From an uncultured Pelagibacteraceae bacterium (GTDB lineage: Bacteria > Pseudomonadota > Alphaproteobacteria > Pelagibacterales > Pelagibacteraceae): 64,000 nucleotides of DNA. The stretch spans positions 1 to 64,000 of the forward strand of contig CACKGP010000003.1 of the NCBI GenBank assembly GCA_902599805.1, given 5' to 3'. Every line of letters starts with the position of its first letter. Position 1 is the stretch's first letter. The notes beneath the pieces are model-generated. The model was not told where the DNA came from, did not search any database, and saw only the letters and a list, made by a program, of their open reading frames with translations. The position numbers and the translations under genes were made by a program. Below, piece by piece: positions 55,731-63,490 of the stretch.

Positions 55731-56375
55731 TTGCCAAGGAAAAAGAAAAAAAAATCTAAGTTAAAACCAGTAAAATCTAAAAATGTAAAAAAAACACCTT
55801 TACCAAAAAAAGTAAATTTAGCTGATCAAAAAATTGAAATAAAAAAAATTAAGAAACAGGCTACAGAAAAGAAAGAGTATAATATTAATGACTTTGTTGT
55901 GTACCCAAAACATGGTGTAGGTAAAATTATATCTGTCGAAAAAGCTACAATAGGTGATATCGGAATAAATTTTTACAAGATTTTAATTGAAAGAGATAAA
56001 CTTACTTTGACAATACCCATTAATCAACAAAGCCACTTAAGACCAATATCTTCGATTAATCAAATTAATAAGTGTGTTTCTATTTTGAAAAGTAAACCAA
56101 AAATCAAAAGAACCATGTGGAGTAGAAGAGCGCAGGAATATGAGCAGAAAATTAATTCAGGTAAAATTTATGAACTCGCAGAAGTAGTAAAAGATCTAAA
56201 CAAAACATCAAACACTTTAGCTGACCAATCTTACAGTGAAAGACAGCTTTTTGAACAAGCTTACGATAGATTACAAAGTGAATTTGAGGTCGTGCTTAAA
56301 ATTTCTGCTGAAGATACGAAAAAGAAAATGGATAAAGCCCTAGGAAGAGTTCAAAATTTAGAATTAGAGCAATAA
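55731..56375 (+). CDS. CarD-family RNA polymerase-binding regulator
   Basis: 214 residues from the TTG at 55731, which has GGAGGATAAC just upstream. An unusually lysine-rich N-terminal extension (about 1-45, starting MPRKKKKKSKLKPVKSK) is followed by the CarD/TRCF-interaction domain beginning NDFVVYPKHGVGKIISVEKAT near 50, and then a helical DNA-binding region (MWSRRAQEYEQKI). CarD stabilises the open complex at rRNA and stress promoters. It closes the helicase-TerB-FdxA-CarD operon and is followed by a clear terminator. The extension is much more basic than in typical CarD. Confidence 0.9.
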   Translation: MPRKKKKKSKLKPVKSKNVKKTPLPKKVNLADQKIEIKKIKKQATEKKEYNINDFVVYPKHGVGKIISVEKATIGDIGINFYKILIERDKLTLTIPINQQSHLRPISSINQINKCVSILKSKPKIKRTMWSRRAQEYEQKINSGKIYELAEVVKDLNKTSNTLADQSYSERQLFEQAYDRLQSEFEVVLKISAEDTKKKMDKALGRVQNLELEQ

Positions 56376-56377
56376 AA

Positions 56378-56414
56378 AAAACGCCCCTTCCGTGAGATTT
56401 GGAAAGGGCGTTTT
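56378..56414. terminator. Bidirectional intrinsic terminator
   Basis: Stem AAAACGCCCCTTCC/GGAAAGGGCGTTTT with one C-A mismatch and a nine-base loop. T tracts flank it on both strands: TTTT on the plus strand and TTTTTTTT on the minus strand. It ends both carD and the facing basic micro-ORF, whose stop codon is 14 bases away. Confidence 0.85.
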
Positions 56415-56427
56415 AATAGAAAACTAT

Positions 56428-56499
56428 TTATCTTCTTCTTCTTCTTCTTTTTTTAGCCTTCTTTTTTTTCTTTTTAGCTTTTTTACGTCTTTTAGCCAT
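56428..56499 (-). CDS. Micro-ORF, 23-residue almost purely Lys/Arg peptide
   Basis: The ATG at 56499 has GGGAGA six bases upstream. The peptide begins MAKRRKKAKKKKKKAKK and ends in six arginines; twenty of 23 residues are Lys or Arg, only M and two of the A residues are not. It is bounded by a perfect ribosome-binding site before and a strong terminator 14 bases after its stop, the setting of a real short gene. Such a peptide should bind nucleic acid (RNA, ribosome or DNA). An inverted repeat at 56522-56538 stands in its leader or promoter. No known family recognised. Confidence 0.6.
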   Translation of the reverse strand: MAKRRKKAKKKKKKAKKRRRRRR

Positions 56500-56700
56500 T
56501 ATATCTCCCTTTTTTTTTAAACGAATCTAAGTGATTCGCTTTATAATTAAACTTTATTTCTTTCTTTATTGATGTCAAACACTAATTAATTCTTAAAATT
56601 TTAAAATAAATTTATTTTTTAATTAAATCCTTTAATTTTAAAATTATTTTAAAAAAGTAAGTAATATCAACACTTTTTTAAATAAAGAATTAATTTATTT
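56500..56700. other. AT-rich gap between the basic micro-ORF and the acyl-CoA synthetase
   Basis: The longest gene-free stretch in the window, about 200 bases and composed almost only of A and T runs. It holds the micro-ORF leader and inverted repeat (56504-56538) and nothing else recognised: no ORF with a ribosome-binding site, no tRNA and no clear terminator for the acyl-CoA synthetase that reads into it. Confidence 0.5.
56522..56538 (-). promoter_or_regulatory. Inverted repeat before the basic micro-ORF
   Basis: CGAATC-TAAGT-GATTCG, perfect six-base arms, 23 bases upstream of the ATG. It may be a leader hairpin or an operator over the promoter. Upstream on the minus strand, TTGACA stands in the gap (near 56572), but no well-spaced -10 was found. 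Confidence 0.35.
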
Positions 56701-58380
56701 TTAATAAAGTTTTTCTAATTCCTGTTGATACTTTTCAATTATTTTTTTTCTTTTTAACTTTAAAGTTGGTGTCATTAAACCATTTTCAATTGTAAATTCT
56801 TCAGAAATTAAAATAAATTTTTTTATTTTTTCAATTATAGTTAAATCTTTATTTAAATTTTCAACTATACTTCTTATAGTTGCATTATCTTTATCTTTTT
56901 GATCTACAACTATTAATGCAACAAGATAATTTTTTTTATCTCCATAAACTAAACATTGTTTTATTTTTTCATTATTACAAAAATGATTTTCAACTTTACT
57001 TGGGGAAATATTATCACCTCCAAGATTTACAATTATATCTTTTTTTCTATCAGTGATTTTTAAATAACCATTATTTTTGAATTCACCAATATCACCAGTA
57101 TGTAACCAACCATTTTTAATTATTTCTTTTGTTTCTTTTTCTTTATTCCAATACCCAAGCATTACATTTTCACCCTTAACAAGGATTTCGCCGTCTTCCG
57201 CTATTTTGACTTGATTTGTTTTAAAAGGTGGACCTACTGTATCTACTTTTATATCTCCTGGTAAATTACAACTGACCACTGGGGACGTCTCGGTAAGCCC
57301 ATAGCCTTGCAGTGTGGGTAGACCAACTGCATTTAAAAACTCTCCTATATTTTTATCTAATGCACCCCCACCAGAGACAAAAGTCTGGAGATTACCACCA
57401 AATTGTTTTCGAATTTTTTTTCTTACTAAAACCTCACACAAAAAATTAATAAATTTCTCATGAATCTTAAGGTTTATTTTATTCAAAGATTTTATACCTA
57501 AATCTATTGTCTTATTTATTAAGAGTTTTTTTATGCCTGTTTGTTTTTTAAAATTACTATTAATTTTATTGTATAAATTTTGATAAAATCTTGGAACTGC
57601 AGTCATTATTGTTGGTTTGGCAATAGACATGTTTGATATTAATTTTTCCAAACTTTCAGCGTAAAAAACTTTTGCGCCGGTTATTATTTGAATAAATTGA
57701 ACAGCATGCTCATAGGAATGCGAAAGTGGAAGCCAGGTAAGAAATATTGGATCTTTTTTTTTAATCAAAGGCTCAAGTAAATCCATTGCACCCTCGCAGT
57801 TTGCCAAAATACCCCCATGGCTTAGTACCACTCCTTTAGGATTACCAGATGTTCCCGATGTGTAAATTATACATGCGGGCATATTTCTTTTTAAATTCTT
57901 ATTTATAATTTTAGTATCAGTTTCTTCTTTTAAAATTTTTTCTATAAGTAAACTTTTATGATCTATATCCTCGAAAGAAATAATTTCTTTAATTTCTGAA
58001 TTTAAAAAATTTTTAATTTTTTTAAATTGGTCATTATTTGATACTATTATAATGGTTGGTTTACAGTCATTAAGTATATATTTGTAATCATTCGAAGAGT
58101 AAGTAGTAAAGATTGGCACCGATATTCCTCCTGCATTCATTATTGCAATGTCAGACATGAGCCAGTAAGGTCGATTCTCCGAGAGTATTAAACATCTATC
58201 ACCTTCTTTTATTATTGATTTAATTTTATTTGTTAATTTAAAAATTTTTTCAGAAACTTGATGCCAAGTATAGGTTGACTTATTTGGTTTTAACCATTTT
58301 AAGAAAGGTTTATCTTTATCAATTTTATTTAGTTTTTCAAAAAACAATTCTACTAAACTATTAAGTTTATTGACTTCCAT
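56701..58380 (-). CDS. AMP-forming acyl-CoA synthetase (long-chain type)
   Basis: 559 residues. It activates a fatty acid to acyl-AMP and acyl-CoA. The P-loop-like AMP motif IIYTSGTSGNPKGVVLSHGG lies near residue 170; GYGLTETSPVVSC, GWLHTGDIGEF and the hinge DRKKDIIVNLGGDNISPSKVE follow in order, and the C-terminal part ends with TPTLKLKRKKI, the FadD/Acs-like catalytic-lysine segment. Its length and the NG-L-TPTLK-x-KR end resemble the long-chain (FadD15/AMP-binding) group. Located beside tRNA-Leu, transcribed alone. Confidence 0.9.
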   Translation of the reverse strand: MEVNKLNSLVELFFEKLNKIDKDKPFLKWLKPNKSTYTWHQVSEKIFKLTNKIKSIIKEGDRCLILSENRPYWLMSDIAIMNAGGISVPIFTTYSSNDYKYILNDCKPTIIIVSNNDQFKKIKNFLNSEIKEIISFEDIDHKSLLIEKILKEETDTKIINKNLKRNMPACIIYTSGTSGNPKGVVLSHGGILANCEGAMDLLEPLIKKKDPIFLTWLPLSHSYEHAVQFIQIITGAKVFYAESLEKLISNMSIAKPTIMTAVPRFYQNLYNKINSNFKKQTGIKKLLINKTIDLGIKSLNKINLKIHEKFINFLCEVLVRKKIRKQFGGNLQTFVSGGGALDKNIGEFLNAVGLPTLQGYGLTETSPVVSCNLPGDIKVDTVGPPFKTNQVKIAEDGEILVKGENVMLGYWNKEKETKEIIKNGWLHTGDIGEFKNNGYLKITDRKKDIIVNLGGDNISPSKVENHFCNNEKIKQCLVYGDKKNYLVALIVVDQKDKDNATIRSIVENLNKDLTIIEKIKKFILISEEFTIENGLMTPTLKLKRKKIIEKYQQELEKLY

Positions 58381-58384
58381 AAAT

Positions 58385-58471
58385 TGGTGGGCGAAGAGAG
58401 ACTCGAACTCTCAAGGTATTGCTACCATTGGATTTTGAGTCCAACGCGTCTACCAGTTCCACCATTCGCCC
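58385..58471 (-). tRNA. tRNA-Leu (CAA)
   Basis: 87 bases on the minus strand, from GGGCGAA at 58471 to an encoded CCA at 58387-58385. The anticodon arm TTGGA-CTCAAAA-TCCAA gives anticodon CAA, reading UUG. A long variable arm (TGGTAGCAATACCT) is typical of leucine tRNAs. The T loop has GTTCGAGTC and the acceptor stem is perfect. Confidence 0.97.
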
Positions 58472-58540
58472 ATTTCTCCACATAAATTTTTATTTGTACA
58501 ATCATTATGTTTTGAATTAATTTAAGACGCAACTAAAAAA

Positions 58541-59140
58541 ATGATAAAAAAATTATACGATAAGTGTGTTTATTGGGCAGGAAAAAAATATGCTAAACAA
58601 TTTTTAGCTTTCGAGTCCTTTATAGAAAGTTCTTTTTTTCCTATTCCGCCAGACGTAATGATTATTCCAATGGTTATCGCAAAAAAAAATGAGTTTATAA
58701 AAATAGCTGCTATTGCAACAATTTTTTCTGTTTTAGGAGCTCTTTTTGGATATATGATTGGATACATTTTTTTTAATGAAATTGGTATTAAAATTTTTGA
58801 ATTATACGGTTATCAGGATCCTAATTTTTTAAAAGAAAAATTTTCAACAACTGGGGGTTTTTTTTCTTGGCTTGGAATTTTAGTGACCGCTGGATTTACA
58901 CCCCTTCCTTTTAAGCTATTAACAATATCGAGTGGTTTTATTCATTTTAATTTAGTTTTTTTTATAGTTATTTGTGTTTTGACTAGAGGTTCAAGATTTT
59001 TTTTGGTGGCTTTCTTAACTTATAAATTTGGTGAAAAATTTGGTCCATTTTTAGATAAGCATGGGACTAAATGGTCTCTGATAATAACTACATTTATACT
59101 TATAGTTATAGGGTTGGTTTATTTTTACCTAATGAAATGA
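58541..59140 (+). CDS. DedA/VTT-domain membrane protein (YqaA type)
   Basis: 199 residues, five hydrophobic segments. The VTT/SNARE-associated core shows FIESSFFPIPPDVMIIPMVIA (conserved Glu and Pro-Pro-Asp loop) and GGFFSWLGILVTAGFTPLPFKLLTI. DedA-type proteins move undecaprenyl phosphate or phospholipids across the inner membrane and help keep the proton motive force. The start follows tRNA-Leu by 69 bases on the other strand. It shares an ATGA overlap with dsbB. Confidence 0.85.
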   Translation: MIKKLYDKCVYWAGKKYAKQFLAFESFIESSFFPIPPDVMIIPMVIAKKNEFIKIAAIATIFSVLGALFGYMIGYIFFNEIGIKIFELYGYQDPNFLKEKFSTTGGFFSWLGILVTAGFTPLPFKLLTISSGFIHFNLVFFIVICVLTRGSRFFLVAFLTYKFGEKFGPFLDKHGTKWSLIITTFILIVIGLVYFYLMK

Positions 59141-59622
59141 TAGAAAAAAAAAATAATTTCTTTTTAATAATAATATTCATCTTACTAGTTTCATCCTTAA
59201 TTTCAGCTTTCGTTATTGAGTATGGTCTAGGACATAAACCTTGTAAACTCTGTTTATATCAGAGGTATCCTTATTATATTTCAATTTTGTTATTAATGAG
59301 TATTTTTGTTTTAAAAAAAAATATTAGAATTCACTTTTTTATTTTGAGTATAGTATTTTTTTTTGGTGCAATAGTTGCATTTTACCATTTTGGGATTGAG
59401 CAAGGTTTTTTTGAAGAGTCTACTGTTTGCACAGCAAATAATCTTGATCAACTCCTATCAAAAGAAGATCTTTTAAAGCAATTAAAGCAAAATACGGTAA
59501 GTTGTAAAGATGTTACTTTTAGATTTTTAGGTTTATCCCTTGCTTCAATTAATACCATTTTCTCATTAATATTATCGTATATATTCTTTATGATGTTCAA
59601 AAATTATGAAAACAACAAATAA
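59137..59622 (+). CDS. dsbB: Disulfide bond formation protein DsbB
   Basis: 161 residues from the ATG at 59137, which overlaps the DedA stop as ATGA; the earlier frame start lies within the DedA gene. Four membrane helices. Redox pair one is C36-x2-C39 in KPCKLCLYQRYPYYIS (the C-x2-C-LYQR signature), and the second pair is C98 and C123 in the periplasmic loop. DsbB reoxidises DsbA and hands electrons to ubiquinone. No dsbA is in this window; a TlpA-like thioredoxin lies about 1.8 kb away. It overlaps coq7 by 17 bases. Confidence 0.92.
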   Translation: MIEKKNNFFLIIIFILLVSSLISAFVIEYGLGHKPCKLCLYQRYPYYISILLLMSIFVLKKNIRIHFFILSIVFFFGAIVAFYHFGIEQGFFEESTVCTANNLDQLLSKEDLLKQLKQNTVSCKDVTFRFLGLSLASINTIFSLILSYIFFMMFKNYENNK

Positions 59623-60139
59623 AAAAACTTTAGAAGAGATTATAAGAGTTGATCATGCTGGGGAGCGTGGTGCAATTAAAATCTATGAAGGTCAACTTTT
59701 AGCTCTTAATACTTTTAAAAAGAATGAAAAATTAAAAAAATTAATTGAAGAAATGAAAGAACATGAAAAAGAGCATTTTGAATATTTTGATAAGGCTATA
59801 AAGGAGAGAAATATCAAACCAACAGTTTTCCTACCTATTTGGGATCTTCTTGGTGTAACACTTGGTTTTGGGACTACTATGTTGGGAGAGAAAGCAGCAA
59901 TGCTTTGTACTGCTTCTGTTGAAGAGGTTATAGATGGACATTACAAAAGCCAACTTGACAAACTCGGTGATGATGAAGAGTCATTAAAAAAATCTATTAC
60001 TAAATTTAGACAAGATGAAATTGATCATAAAAACTTAGCTTATAACGAAGGCGCAACCAAAAAAGGATTATATTTTGTATTAGATAAAATTATACAAACC
60101 ACATCTAAAGCTGCTATTAAAGTATCGGAAAAAATATAA
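59606..60139 (+). CDS. coq7: Demethoxyubiquinone (2-polyprenyl-3-methyl-6-methoxy-1,4-benzoquinol) hydroxylase Coq7
   Basis: 177 residues. Diiron hydroxylase of ubiquinone synthesis on the inner membrane surface. The two repeats with metal ligands are visible: VDHAGERGAIKIYEGQ (Glu), MKEHEKEHFEYF (Glu and His) in the first half, and VEEVIDGHY and RQDEIDHKNLAY in the second, giving the expected E-ExxH-E-ExxH set. The start overlaps dsbB by 17 bases, which links quinone synthesis to the quinone-dependent DsbB. It abuts the convergent HNH gene with no gap. Confidence 0.94.
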   Translation: MKTTNKKTLEEIIRVDHAGERGAIKIYEGQLLALNTFKKNEKLKKLIEEMKEHEKEHFEYFDKAIKERNIKPTVFLPIWDLLGVTLGFGTTMLGEKAAMLCTASVEEVIDGHYKSQLDKLGDDEESLKKSITKFRQDEIDHKNLAYNEGATKKGLYFVLDKIIQTTSKAAIKVSEKI

Positions 60140-60709
60140 TTAAGGTTCCAGTTCAATATCCCAGTAAAGATAATCCATCCAACTTTCATGTAAAAAATTT
60201 GGAGGAAAGTGTCTTCCATTTTTGTGTAGGTCATCAACGGTTGGGATAAAAGGTAATTTTTTTAATTTTAAATCACAATTATTATAAAGTTTACCACCTT
60301 TTTTAACATTACATGTTGAGCAAGCTGTTACTACGTTTTCCCAGTCTGTAAGTCCACCTTTAGACTTTGGTAGTAAGTGGTCAAATGTTAAATCTTTTTT
60401 GTCTCCGCAGTATTGGCAAGTAAATTTATCCCTTAAAAAAACGTTAAACCTTGTAAAATTTGGGTGAGTTGATGGTTTTACAAAACTTTTTAATGCAATA
60501 ACACTTGGTAAACTCATTTCAAAAGAGGGACTTCTAACTTTTCTCTCGTATGACGAAACAATACTTACTCTATTTAAAAAAACTGATTTTATAGCATCCT
60601 GCCAGCACCATAAAGATAAAGGGTAATAGCTTAAAGGTCTAAAGTCAGCATTTAATACAAGTGCTGGACATTTTTCTAAAGGAACTCTTTCACTAGAAGC
60701 TATGATCAT
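60140..60709 (-). CDS. HNH endonuclease family protein
   Basis: 189 residues. An HNH domain lies at about 105-155: FTCQYCGDKKDLTFDHLLPKSKGG with zinc cysteines and the catalytic His, ENVVTACSTCNVKKGGK with the second cysteine pair. The N-terminal part (CPALVLNADFRPLSYYPLSLWCWQDAI) is the conserved beginning of the alphaproteobacterial HNH family encoded as a lone gene. No restriction methyltransferase or toxin partner adjoins, so it is probably a housekeeping or orphan nuclease. It lies between coq7 and an esterase. Confidence 0.85.
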   Translation of the reverse strand: MIIASSERVPLEKCPALVLNADFRPLSYYPLSLWCWQDAIKSVFLNRVSIVSSYERKVRSPSFEMSLPSVIALKSFVKPSTHPNFTRFNVFLRDKFTCQYCGDKKDLTFDHLLPKSKGGLTDWENVVTACSTCNVKKGGKLYNNCDLKLKKLPFIPTVDDLHKNGRHFPPNFLHESWMDYLYWDIELEP

Positions 60710-60770
60710 AATTAATGCTAACTTAAAGAAAAATATTTATCAAGTTATAATTTTGTTACACTTAAACGTT

Positions 60771-61427
60771 TTATTTATATAGATTTTTTTTTAGAAATTC
60801 TAAACCAAGACTGGATCCTTCTGTAGGAATTCTATGTTCACAATTTTTAAAGATTTTTGTTTGAATTGTATAATTGTTTTTATTGAAAAATTCTTTAGCT
60901 TCTAGCAAAAAGTTTATTGGTACAACTGCATCTCTATCTCCATGCATTAAAAAAATTTCAGGTTTAGAGTTTATATTTTGATTTAAATGTTTTATATTTA
61001 AAATTTTACCAGAATAACCAATTAAACATTTAATTTTATCTCTTTTTTTTAATGCTGTTTGTAATGATATCATGCATCCTTGACTGAAACCAACAAGAGC
61101 TATGTCATTTAAACTAAGTTTGTTTTGGCTAGTGACTTCATTTATAAAGTTGTCTAATTTCTTTTCTGCAATTAAAGATTTGGATAGAGTTTCATCATCA
61201 GTTTGATCCATGAGGTCGAACCACTGGAAACCTGAAGGGTTAACTTTGCAAATTTCTGGAGCATCGGGACATACGAACATTGTGTCAGGTAAAAAGTTTT
61301 TCCAATAATTTGCAAGTATAGATATATCATTCCCATCACCGCCATATCCATGACAGAGTATAACAGCATTTTTTGGAGAGGATTTTGAACTCGGATTTAT
61401 TATTACAGAATTTAAACTATAACTCAT
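60771..61427 (-). CDS. Carboxylesterase/phospholipase-type alpha/beta hydrolase
   Basis: 218 residues, the length of the carboxylesterase Est/YpfH class. Nucleophile serine in VGFSQGCMISL near residue 113, acid in MHGDRDAVVPI, and His in FKNCEHRIP near the end. The start has AVILCHGYGGDGNDI as the oxyanion hole. It hydrolyses short-chain esters or lysophospholipids; the substrate is unknown. It lies five bases after the TlpA-like gene on the same strand, so both form a small operon. Confidence 0.85.
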   Translation of the reverse strand: MSYSLNSVIINPSSKSSPKNAVILCHGYGGDGNDISILANYWKNFLPDTMFVCPDAPEICKVNPSGFQWFDLMDQTDDETLSKSLIAEKKLDNFINEVTSQNKLSLNDIALVGFSQGCMISLQTALKKRDKIKCLIGYSGKILNIKHLNQNINSKPEIFLMHGDRDAVVPINFLLEAKEFFNKNNYTIQTKIFKNCEHRIPTEGSSLGLEFLKKNLYK

Positions 61428-61432
61428 AAGTA

Positions 61433-61960
61433 TTATTTGTAGTTATTTAACCATTTAATAAAATTTTTGTCATTAAAATCTATATCGCCTAATACCCTGG
61501 CGAACTCTTGTCCTTTTTTGTTTATAAAAACTGTAGTCGGTACTCCTCTTAACTTGAATTGTTTTGCCAATATAAATTCGGGATCAAAAAAAATCTTAAG
61601 ATTTTTAATATTTAAATCCTCATAAAATTTCAAAGTTTTCTCTTTGTTGATTTTTTCTAGATTGATTGGAAAAACCAAAAAATCTTGATTATTTAAACTG
61701 AATTTATCAAGTGATGGCATTTCTTTTTTGCAAGGAGCACACCATGTTGCCCAAAAGTTTAGTATCTTAATCTTGCCATCATTTTTATTCAGTACAATAT
61801 CTTTTGAGTCAAAATCCTTAAATTTTACTTGAGAAACTTGTAATGGATTTTTGTGAAGAACTATATTATTGAATGGTAAAGGTTCGGCCGCGGTTAAAAA
61901 ATTGAACTTTATAAAAGTAAAAAAAAATAATTGGAATAAAAAAAACCTTGAAATATTCAT
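61433..61960 (-). CDS. TlpA-like thiol:disulfide reductase, exported
   Basis: 175 residues. Signal peptide at the N-terminus (FFLFQLFFFTFIKFNFLTAA, likely cut near TAA-EPL), then a thioredoxin-fold domain with WATWCAPCKKEMPSLDKF (active C-x2-C), the cis-Pro loop RGVPTTVFI and a C-terminal helix. TlpA/ResA-type proteins reduce disulfides of cytochrome c apoprotein or copper-binding proteins in the periplasm. It starts only 24 bases from divergent argH, so both promoters must share this space. Confidence 0.88.
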   Translation of the reverse strand: MNISRFFLFQLFFFTFIKFNFLTAAEPLPFNNIVLHKNPLQVSQVKFKDFDSKDIVLNKNDGKIKILNFWATWCAPCKKEMPSLDKFSLNNQDFLVFPINLEKINKEKTLKFYEDLNIKNLKIFFDPEFILAKQFKLRGVPTTVFINKKGQEFARVLGDIDFNDKNFIKWLNNYK

Positions 61961-61984
61961 ATATAAAAAGGTTTAACATATAAA

Positions 61985-63373
61985 ATGAAAAATAAAAATA
62001 AGACGGTTTGGTCTAATAGATTTAGTAAAGGAAATTCTAGAAATTTTCAAAGAATTGGATCATCAATAAATGTAGATAAAAGACTTTATAAAGAGGATAT
62101 TTTTGCGTCAATTATTCACGCTCAAATGCTAGTTAAGCAAAAAATTATTCCAAAAAAAGATGGATCTAAAATAATAGAAGGTCTAAAAAAAATAGAAAAA
62201 GAAATTGAAAAAAATAGATTTAAATTTAAAGAAAAATTTGAAGATATTCATCTTAATATTGAAAAAAGACTGTTTGAAATTATTGGTCAATCTGCAGGAT
62301 ATCTCCATACTGCAAGATCAAGGAATGACCAAGTAGTAACCGATTTTAAAATTTGGGTTAAAAAAGCATCATTTGATATTAATGATACTTTAAATTTATT
62401 AATTAAATCTATTTTAAAAAAAGCAGAAAAAAATATTGATACTGTTATGCCTGGTTTTACTCATCTAAAAAATGCACAACCTATTTCTTTTGCACACTAT
62501 TTATTAGCCTATGTAGAAATGCTTAACAGAGATAAAAAAAGATTTTTAAATAATATTGAATTAATTGATGAGTCCCCTTTAGGGTCTGCAGCATTAGCGG
62601 GAACATCTTACAAAATAGACAGACAATTTACCGCAAAGAAACTTGGTTTTAAAAAACCTACTGGTAACTCTATTGATGCTGTTTGTGATAGAGATTTTGC
62701 AATAGATTTTTTATCAGCGGCAGCTACATGTGCAATGCATATGTCAAGATTAGCTGAGGATTTTATTATATTTAATTCTGAAGCTTTTAATTTTTTAAAA
62801 TTTAGCGATAGAGTGCTTACTGGCTCGTCCATAATGCCTCAAAAGAAAAATCCTGATCCAGCTGAATTAATAAGAGGTAAAACAGCTATTAATTACGGAA
62901 AATTAAATTCGATGCTAACGATTATGAAAGGGTTACCAATTTCTTATTATAAAGATTTACAAGATGATAAAGCTCTTGTGTTTGATAGTTATGATACTTT
63001 GAAAGATACGTTGCTTATGGCGAATGAACTTATTTTAAATCTTAATGCAAATAAAATAAATATGAAGCAAATGGCCCAAAAAGGTTACACTACAGCGACT
63101 GATTTTGCAGATTATTTGGTAAAGAAAAATAATTTTCCTTTTAGAGAAGCATATGTAGCTTCATCAAAACTTGTGAATTATGCAGAGAAAAGAAAAGTAA
63201 GGTTAGATGAACTTTCTTTAAAGGAAATAAATAAATTTTTAAAAGGAGTTAAAGTTGATAATATCAAAATATTTGATGTATTAAGTTCAATGAACTCCAA
63301 AACATCTTATGGGGGAACAGCAACCAAAAATATTAAAAATATGATAAGAAAATATAGAAAAGAACTAAAATGA
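61985..63373 (+). CDS. argH: Argininosuccinate lyase
   Basis: 462 residues, normal. It splits argininosuccinate into arginine and fumarate, the last step of arginine synthesis. Family blocks include SKGNSRNFQRIGSSINVDKRL at the N-terminus, HTARSRNDQVVTDF, the TGSSIMPQKKNPDPAELIRGK fumarase/lyase signature with the catalytic serine loop, and PGFTHLKNAQPISFAHYLL. Its stop overlaps the start of the LptM gene by four bases. The order argH-lptM-lysA is standard in proteobacteria. Confidence 0.97.
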   Translation: MKNKNKTVWSNRFSKGNSRNFQRIGSSINVDKRLYKEDIFASIIHAQMLVKQKIIPKKDGSKIIEGLKKIEKEIEKNRFKFKEKFEDIHLNIEKRLFEIIGQSAGYLHTARSRNDQVVTDFKIWVKKASFDINDTLNLLIKSILKKAEKNIDTVMPGFTHLKNAQPISFAHYLLAYVEMLNRDKKRFLNNIELIDESPLGSAALAGTSYKIDRQFTAKKLGFKKPTGNSIDAVCDRDFAIDFLSAAATCAMHMSRLAEDFIIFNSEAFNFLKFSDRVLTGSSIMPQKKNPDPAELIRGKTAINYGKLNSMLTIMKGLPISYYKDLQDDKALVFDSYDTLKDTLLMANELILNLNANKINMKQMAQKGYTTATDFADYLVKKNNFPFREAYVASSKLVNYAEKRKVRLDELSLKEINKFLKGVKVDNIKIFDVLSSMNSKTSYGGTATKNIKNMIRKYRKELK

Positions 63374-63486
63374 ACAAAATTATATTTGTAATTATTATTG
63401 CTATTTTTTGTTCCAGTTGTGGAAAAAAATCCACACCTGTATATAAAACTGAAAATCAAAAAGAAAATATTATTATAGTTTCGTAA
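63370..63486 (+). CDS. lptM: LptM-type small lipoprotein
   Basis: 38 residues: a hydrophobic signal (NKIIFVIIIAIFCSS), a cysteine C17 followed by GKKSTP, and a short polar tail. LptM (YifL) lipoproteins begin L-x-x-C-G-x-x-x-x-P and assist the LPS translocon LptD. The -3 position is Cys rather than Leu, a poor lipobox, but the position between argH and lysA is exactly that of the lptM gene in other proteobacteria. The ATG overlaps the argH stop (ATGA). Confidence 0.75.
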   Translation: MNKIIFVIIIAIFCSSCGKKSTPVYKTENQKENIIIVS

Positions 63487-63490
63487 ACTT

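Noticed and set aside
60140..60709. Restriction or toxin system around the HNH nuclease
   Set aside because: No methyltransferase, antitoxin or specificity subunit near it; neighbours are coq7 and an esterase.
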